This document shows positions 23,326 to 26,579 of a stretch of DNA of 26,579 nucleotides, piece after piece. Both the position numbers and the translations under genes were made by a program. The stretch's first letter is position 1. Each line of letters starts with the position of its first letter. Under the pieces are notes generated by a model, which had not been told where the DNA came from, ran no database searches, and was given only the letters and a program-made list of their open reading frames with translations. Source of the stretch: CAZGLR01 sp964526635 (GTDB taxonomy: Bacteria; Zixibacteria; MSB-5A5; GN15; JAAZOE01); assembly GCA_964526635.1 (NCBI GenBank), contig CAZGLR010000039.1, positions 1 through 26,579 of the forward strand. The letters are read 5' to 3'.

Positions 23326-24870
23326 ATGAATACTGTCGGTAAGGTGTATCTCATCGGCGCCGGACCAGGTGATCCGGAGCTCATAACTGTCAAAGGCATG
23401 CGCTATCTTCGCATGGCTGAGGTGGTCATTTACGACAACCTGGTTTCTGAAAAACTGATTGTCGAGCTTCCCCCACATGTTGAAACCTATTATGTCGGCA
23501 AAAAGGCAGGAGATCATCCGGTCCCCCAGGAAGAGATCAACAAGCTCATGCTGCGCCTGGCCCGGGAGGGCAAGCGCGTCGTGCGCCTCAAAGGCAGTGA
23601 TCCCCTGATATTCGGCCGCGGCGGCGAAGAAGCCAAATATCTCAAGGAACATAATATCCCCTTTGAAATCGTCTGCGGTATCACCGCCGGCATCGCTGCC
23701 CCGGCCTACAATGGTATTCCCTGTACCGACCGTGACAAGGCATCATTTGTGATGTTTGTCACCGGACACAAAGCCAGTGACAAGCTGAAATCGACGGTGC
23801 CGTGGGAATGGGTGGCCAAAGCCAAAGGCGGCACGGTCGTCATTTACATGGGGGTGCATGAGATTGACAATATTGTCGAGCAACTCATCGACGGCGGCAT
23901 GGCGCCGGAGCTGCCGGCCGCGGTCATCGAACGGGGAACGTTTCCCTCGCAAAAACTCGGCATTGGTACGCTGAAAGAATTGCCGCAGGTCGTAAAAGAA
24001 AAAGACATTCATCCCCCCGCGATATTTATCCTGGGGGAGGTCGTCAAATTGCAGCACTGGCTGGAATGGTATCATGATCTTCCGCTGCAGGGGCAGCGGG
24101 TCATGGTCACCCGTCCGGCCGACCAGTCGCATGAGGTCTTTGCCCGCCTGTGCCGTCTGGGCGCCGAACCGATGCCATATCCGACTATCATGACAGTTCC
24201 CCATAACGACAACGCCGGCTGGCAGGCCTTTGATCGCATCACCAGCGATAAACGATGGCTGGTGTTTACCAGCGAAAATGGTGTCCGGTGTTTTGCGCGT
24301 CAATTTGTCGAGCGATATCGCGATGTGCGCCGTCTGGCCGGATGGCAGATCGCCGCGATTGGACCGGGAACGATGAAAGCGCTGGAGCGCGAGAAATGGA
24401 CAGTCGATTTTACACCATCGCGGATGCTCGGTAAGATTGTCGGTGAGGAACTGGCCGCCGAGATCGATGCTCCCAATACTGCAATCGTGAGAGTCCGGGG
24501 CAATCTGGCCGGCGACGATGCTGAGCGCATTCTGACCGATGTCGGAGCTGATGTGCTGCCACTGACTGTGTATGAAACCCGGCATCGAATATGGCCCGAC
24601 GGCTTCAGGGAAAAACTGTTCGATCATCCGCCGCATGCGATCATGTTCACCAGTGCCTCGACGGTCAGCGGACTCGCAGCAAATTTGAATGAAGATGAGT
24701 TGAAGACGCTGACCTCGAAAGCCAAATTGTTTTCGATGGGACCGATGGTGACGGCGGCGCTGGAAGAGCATGGTCTGGCGCCATCGCGGGAGGCCGCACC
24801 GCACAGTCTCGATGGCATGATCGAGGCTATTCTGGCTGAATGCGGACAAAAAACCCCGGCCACATCGTAA
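23326..24870 (+). CDS. cobA-hemD: Fused uroporphyrinogen-III C-methyltransferase (CobA) and uroporphyrinogen-III synthase (HemD)
   Basis: A 514-residue bifunctional protein. Residues 1-245 are SUMT: KVYLIGAGPGDPELITVKG, DNLVSEKLI, VRLKGSDPLIFGRGGEEA, VCGITAGIAAPAYNGIP and TGHKASD. Residues from about 255 are HemD: QRVMVTRPADQSHEVFARLCRLGAEPMPYPTI, FTSENGVRCF, AAIGPGTMKALE and MFTSASTVSG. It closes hydroxymethylbilane to uroporphyrinogen III and methylates it to precorrin-2, the substrate of the upstream Met8-like enzyme. The ATG has only a weak ribosome binding site, so coupling to the gene upstream (31 bases away) is likely. The last codons overlap a hairpin that terminates the opposing minus-strand transcript. 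Confidence 0.93.
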   Translation: MNTVGKVYLIGAGPGDPELITVKGMRYLRMAEVVIYDNLVSEKLIVELPPHVETYYVGKKAGDHPVPQEEINKLMLRLAREGKRVVRLKGSDPLIFGRGGEEAKYLKEHNIPFEIVCGITAGIAAPAYNGIPCTDRDKASFVMFVTGHKASDKLKSTVPWEWVAKAKGGTVVIYMGVHEIDNIVEQLIDGGMAPELPAAVIERGTFPSQKLGIGTLKELPQVVKEKDIHPPAIFILGEVVKLQHWLEWYHDLPLQGQRVMVTRPADQSHEVFARLCRLGAEPMPYPTIMTVPHNDNAGWQAFDRITSDKRWLVFTSENGVRCFARQFVERYRDVRRLAGWQIAAIGPGTMKALEREKWTVDFTPSRMLGKIVGEELAAEIDAPNTAIVRVRGNLAGDDAERILTDVGADVLPLTVYETRHRIWPDGFREKLFDHPPHAIMFTSASTVSGLAANLNEDELKTLTSKAKLFSMGPMVTAALEEHGLAPSREAAPHSLDGMIEAILAECGQKTPATS

Positions 24871-24876
24871 CCGGGG
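24848..24876 (-). terminator. Minus-strand terminator of the rubrerythrin gene, inside the cobA-hemD end
   Basis: CCCCGG (24854-24859) pairs with CCGGGG (24871-24876). Read on the minus strand it is followed by a run of T (complement of A 24848-24853). It is thus oriented to stop the minus-strand transcript and overlaps the last codons and stop of cobA-hemD. On the plus strand no T run follows. Confidence 0.8.
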
Positions 24877-24913
24877 TACCTCTACTTCTCTCTGTACTCT
24901 ACACTAAACTGAC

Positions 24914-25366
24914 TTAGTTCTCGGCATAAACACTATTGTCGTATTCCACTTCGAACCGCAGTTTGTGCTTGGCTTCTTCCTGAGCCAGGGTCAGGAAGAG
25001 ATTTTTTGCATTTTCATCGTCGGTTGCCTCCGCCAGATCATTGTAAAGGCGATAAGCGGCCTTTTCGGCTTTCATGGCCAGAATGAGCGCATCCTGGAAA
25101 CTCAGATTCGGTTTGAGTTCGACCTCGGACAAATTCTCGCCGATTTTCAAATCGGTAACTTTTTGCTGGGCGGGCATGGCGTACTTGCCTTCTTTGACAC
25201 CTCTGAGTTTCTGTTTGTGCCCGAGTTCTTCCTTGGCAAAGCTGGAAAAGACTTCTTTCATATATGGTTTTTCCATGCGGCCGGCCAGGTCGGTGTAGAA
25301 ATCATGGGCATCCTGCTCTTTTTCGATCGCGAAATCGAGAATCTCTTCGACAGTCTTCAGTTTCAT
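24914..25366 (-). CDS. Rubrerythrin-like ferritin-family diiron protein
   Basis: A 150-residue four-helix-bundle protein with a complete rubrerythrin-type diiron ligand set: Glu17, Glu47-x2-His50, Glu101 and Glu131-x2-His134. There is no C-terminal rubredoxin domain, so it belongs to the short ferritin-like or symerythrin-type group. It probably acts in peroxide or oxygen defence, or in iron handling, in the cytoplasm. The start at 25366 is fixed by GAGGAGG upstream; the frame continues upstream to 25471 but through the promoter. It has its own promoter (25443-25471) with a Crp-like site, and a terminator after it. Confidence 0.88.
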   Translation of the reverse strand: MKLKTVEEILDFAIEKEQDAHDFYTDLAGRMEKPYMKEVFSSFAKEELGHKQKLRGVKEGKYAMPAQQKVTDLKIGENLSEVELKPNLSFQDALILAMKAEKAAYRLYNDLAEATDDENAKNLFLTLAQEEAKHKLRFEVEYDNSVYAEN

Positions 25367-25378
25367 GCTTTCCTCCTC

Positions 25379-25401
25379 GTCGGCCGGCGACGGCCGCCGA
25401 C
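25379..25401 (-). other. GC-rich hairpin in the rubrerythrin 5' UTR
   Basis: GTCGGC (25379-25384) and GCCGAC (25396-25401) form a GC-rich stem around an 11-base centre just upstream of the ribosome binding site of the rubrerythrin gene. It may influence translation or mRNA stability. Confidence 0.45.
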
Positions 25402-25442
25402 ATCTATATTCACTGCTCTCATTTTCATTGTTGCGCTGCGAA

Positions 25443-25471
25443 ATTATAATCAATATCGGTCTGGTTTTCAA
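25443..25471 (-). promoter_or_regulatory. Strong sigma70-type promoter of the rubrerythrin gene
   Basis: On the minus strand, TTGAAA (25471-25466), a 17-base spacer and a perfect TATAAT (25448-25443) make the clearest promoter in the window. The expected 5' UTR is about 70 bases. Confidence 0.8.
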
Positions 25472-25479
25472 CGCTATTT

Positions 25480-25495
25480 TGTGAAACTTTTCACC
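25480..25495. promoter_or_regulatory. Crp/Fnr-family-like site upstream of the rubrerythrin promoter
   Basis: Plus strand TGTGA-AACTTT-TCACC matches TGTGA-N6-TCACA at 9 of 10 fixed positions. The centre lies 16.5 bases from the -35 hexamer, identical to the dsrA arrangement. Confidence 0.5.
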
Positions 25496-25503
25496 AAATA
25501 GAC

Positions 25504-25532
25504 AAAAAAACGGGCACCCCGAAAAGCGCCCG
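25504..25532 (-). terminator. Minus-strand terminator of the ferritin-like operon
   Basis: CGGGC (25511-25515) and GCCCG (25528-25532), with further pairing inside, are followed on the minus strand by seven T (complement of A 25504-25510). It lies just after the second ferritin-like gene and just before the rubrerythrin promoter. Confidence 0.8.
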
Positions 25533-25563
25533 ATGATTTTTACTCAGTCAGACCAGCCGGAGA

Positions 25564-26001
25564 TCATCCGTAGGGATACATACCCTTCTGGATCGTCTTC
25601 AGATTATCCAGCATAAAGTCATGCTTTTCTTCATCTTTCATCAAATAATGAAGCAGATATTCGGCCACGACCATCTTTTTACCTTTAAGTTTTTCGAGAC
25701 TGTCCTTGGCCAGTGTCTCGGCATGCTTCTCCATATCGATATGCTTTTCGATAAGATCCCATACTTCGGCGATTTCGTCCGGATTCATCGATATCGTCTG
25801 CGTCTCCATCGATGACGCGATCAGTTCCTGAACCATATGGTGGCGTTCGGAGTCAGCCCGGATGATTTCCATGATCATGCGAATCAGGGGATTTTTCGTT
25901 TTGGTGATAATTTCGCTGCATTGCATCACGGAAACATCTTCAATCTTTTGCCATTTGCGCATGTTGGATACCATGTGTTCTTGCAGTTCTTTAGTCGACA
26001 T
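25564..26001 (-). CDS. Ferritin-like protein of unknown function
   Basis: A 145-residue, all-helical protein with ferritin-like metal-ligand pairs: Glu52-x2-His55, the EKH at 91-93, and Glu124-x2-His127. The spacing differs from the rubrerythrin-like neighbour, and an expected first-helix glutamate may be Glu21 or Glu30. It has no rubredoxin domain. ATG 26001 is preceded by GGAGGG. A TATACT element (26027-26022) could be its own -10, or it may be read through from the YeiH-type operon 53 bases upstream. I cannot assign it to a named family with confidence; a role in iron or redox stress is inferred from fold and neighbour only. Confidence 0.75.
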   Translation of the reverse strand: MSTKELQEHMVSNMRKWQKIEDVSVMQCSEIITKTKNPLIRMIMEIIRADSERHHMVQELIASSMETQTISMNPDEIAEVWDLIEKHIDMEKHAETLAKDSLEKLKGKKMVVAEYLLHYLMKDEEKHDFMLDNLKTIQKGMYPYG

Positions 26002-26054
26002 TGGTTCAATCCCTCCGGATTAGTATATTGTGTCAAGTTGTGAGAACAGTAAAC

Positions 26055-26339
26055 TTAATTGCCTTTGGTACCATAACAGGCGGTCCGGTGCATCTGTTCC
26101 GCCGCCTCGATTAATTCCAGCATATTTTCGACGTCGTTGTAGAAAAACGGTGAGGCGTCGATATCGAGTTGACGGTTATGGCGCAGTACTTCACCGCAGA
26201 TACCCGGCGGCATATATCCGGAGCCGAAAAACAACACCAGTGCAGCAAGCAGTACAAGCCCGACTGCAAATCTCAGCAGGCGGGCACCGAGGGTCAGGGC
26301 AGATGAACCGGGTTCTTTATATGTTTGTGCTTTCGCCAT
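26055..26339 (-). CDS. Small single-pass membrane protein of unknown function
   Basis: A 94-residue protein with one transmembrane segment (about residues 22-42, LLRFAVGLVLLAALVLFFGSGY) followed by a roughly 50-residue soluble part containing YMPPGICGEVL and a helical NDVENMLELIEAAEQMHRTACYG. The family is not recognised. ATG 26339 lies one base after the stop of the YeiH-family gene, so the two are translationally coupled. This suggests it is an accessory subunit of that transporter-like protein. An alternative in-frame ATG at 26351 would overlap the YeiH stop. Confidence 0.7.
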   Translation of the reverse strand: MAKAQTYKEPGSSALTLGARLLRFAVGLVLLAALVLFFGSGYMPPGICGEVLRHNRQLDIDASPFFYNDVENMLELIEAAEQMHRTACYGTKGN

Positions 26340-26340
26340 C

Positions 26341-26579
26341 CTAAATCGCATTCGGGAAGAAGATGAAAAAAGCCAGCCAGGCGACCAATAGCGTCAAACC
26401 GAGATTAAAGGACTGTCCGATAATATACAATGTCAGCGGTTTGCCGCCCTCCATCCGCGCGGCCATGTCTTTGAAATTTGATTCCAGGCCGATGGATACG
26501 AAAGCCAGGCAGAAGAACCATCCCCGAAGTATTTTGGTGACCGGATTGATAAATTCCGCCTCGACGAATTTGAAATCAC
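26341..26579 (-). CDS. YeiH/UPF0324-family membrane protein, C-terminal part (start outside window)
   Basis: The reverse strand is open from the right edge to TAG 26343-26341, giving about 78 C-terminal residues. The sequence KILRGWFFCLAFVSIGLESN, then GGKPLTLYIIGQSFNLGLTLLVAW and a final hydrophobic helix, is the characteristic end of the YeiH/UPF0324 family. These are multi-helix membrane proteins often annotated as putative sulfate exporters; some members are linked to sulfur-oxyanion or taurine metabolism. Close to a dsr island, a role in sulfite/sulfate or other anion efflux is plausible but unproven. The gene heads a minus-strand unit with the small membrane protein. Confidence 0.88.
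   Translation of the reverse strand, partial: DFKFVEAEFINPVTKILRGWFFCLAFVSIGLESNFKDMAARMEGGKPLTLYIIGQSFNLGLTLLVAWLAFFIFFPNAI

Noticed and set aside
23743..24849. Minus-strand open frame opposite cobA-hemD (368 codons)
   Set aside because: Antisense shadow; both SUMT and HemD motifs are intact on the plus strand.
1..26579. tRNA, rRNA, CRISPR array, insertion sequence or integrase
   Set aside because: I saw no tRNA-like cloverleaf with conserved arms, no regular repeat-spacer array, no transposase or integrase, and no terminal inverted repeats of a mobile element by reading both strands.

Overview
This window is a dissimilatory sulfur-metabolism island from an anaerobic bacterium. From about 3.5 kb to 24.9 kb, nearly every gene serves one job: moving electrons into (or out of) the siroheme sulfite reductase DsrAB, and making its cofactor. 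The order is qmoA-qmoB, then dsrA-dsrB-dsrD-dsrN-dsrL-dsrC, then an RsbRD-N-type gene and dsrM-K-J-O-P, then a CoA-disulfide/persulfide reductase with a rhodanese domain, then hemA, a Met8/CysG-N-type gene and a cobA-hemD fusion. dsrD, the DsrA/DsrB sequence type and the absence of dsrEFH favour sulfite reduction. The co-occurring dsrL and dsrN keep the physiological direction open. I cannot name the species. Pseudopilins fused to LamG-type domains, with a dsr set carrying both dsrD and dsrL, would fit an uncultivated FCB-group lineage such as Zixibacteria, but that is inference.

Layout. Bases 1-2553 hold three secretion/pilus-surface genes: a 5'-truncated secreted-domain gene, a pseudopilin-LamG protein and a shorter pseudopilin paralogue. 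They end at a strong terminator. A SAM methyltransferase follows. qmoA begins after a leader with a perfect Crp/Fnr-like palindrome and attenuator-like hairpins. A 10-N assembly gap (4924-4933) removes the end of qmoA. qmoB ends at a strong terminator and no qmoC follows. A 467-bp non-coding region with promoter, operator-like and structured-leader signals precedes dsrA. The dsr genes then run on one strand to a terminator at 19644-19672, which overlaps the start of the CoA-disulfide-reductase-like gene. A separate promoter is visible there for the siroheme/tetrapyrrole block.

From 24.9 kb to the end the genes are on the minus strand and converge on the sulfur island: a partial YeiH-family membrane protein, a small membrane protein, a ferritin-like protein and a rubrerythrin-like protein. 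Each transcription unit ends at a clear minus-strand terminator.

How it fits together. QmoAB would exchange electrons with APS reductase (not in this window). DsrAB reduces sulfite using DsrC as co-substrate, and DsrD is known in sulfate reducers as an activator of DsrAB. DsrMKJOP connects the DsrC trisulfide/thiol cycle to the quinone pool and periplasm. DsrL offers a pyridine-nucleotide connection. DsrN is thought to amidate siroheme, which HemA, the SUMT/HemD fusion and the Met8-like enzyme help supply. TGTGA-N6-TCACA-like sites near the qmoA, dsrA and rubrerythrin promoters hint that one Crp/Fnr-family regulator co-controls the sulfur and oxidative-stress genes.
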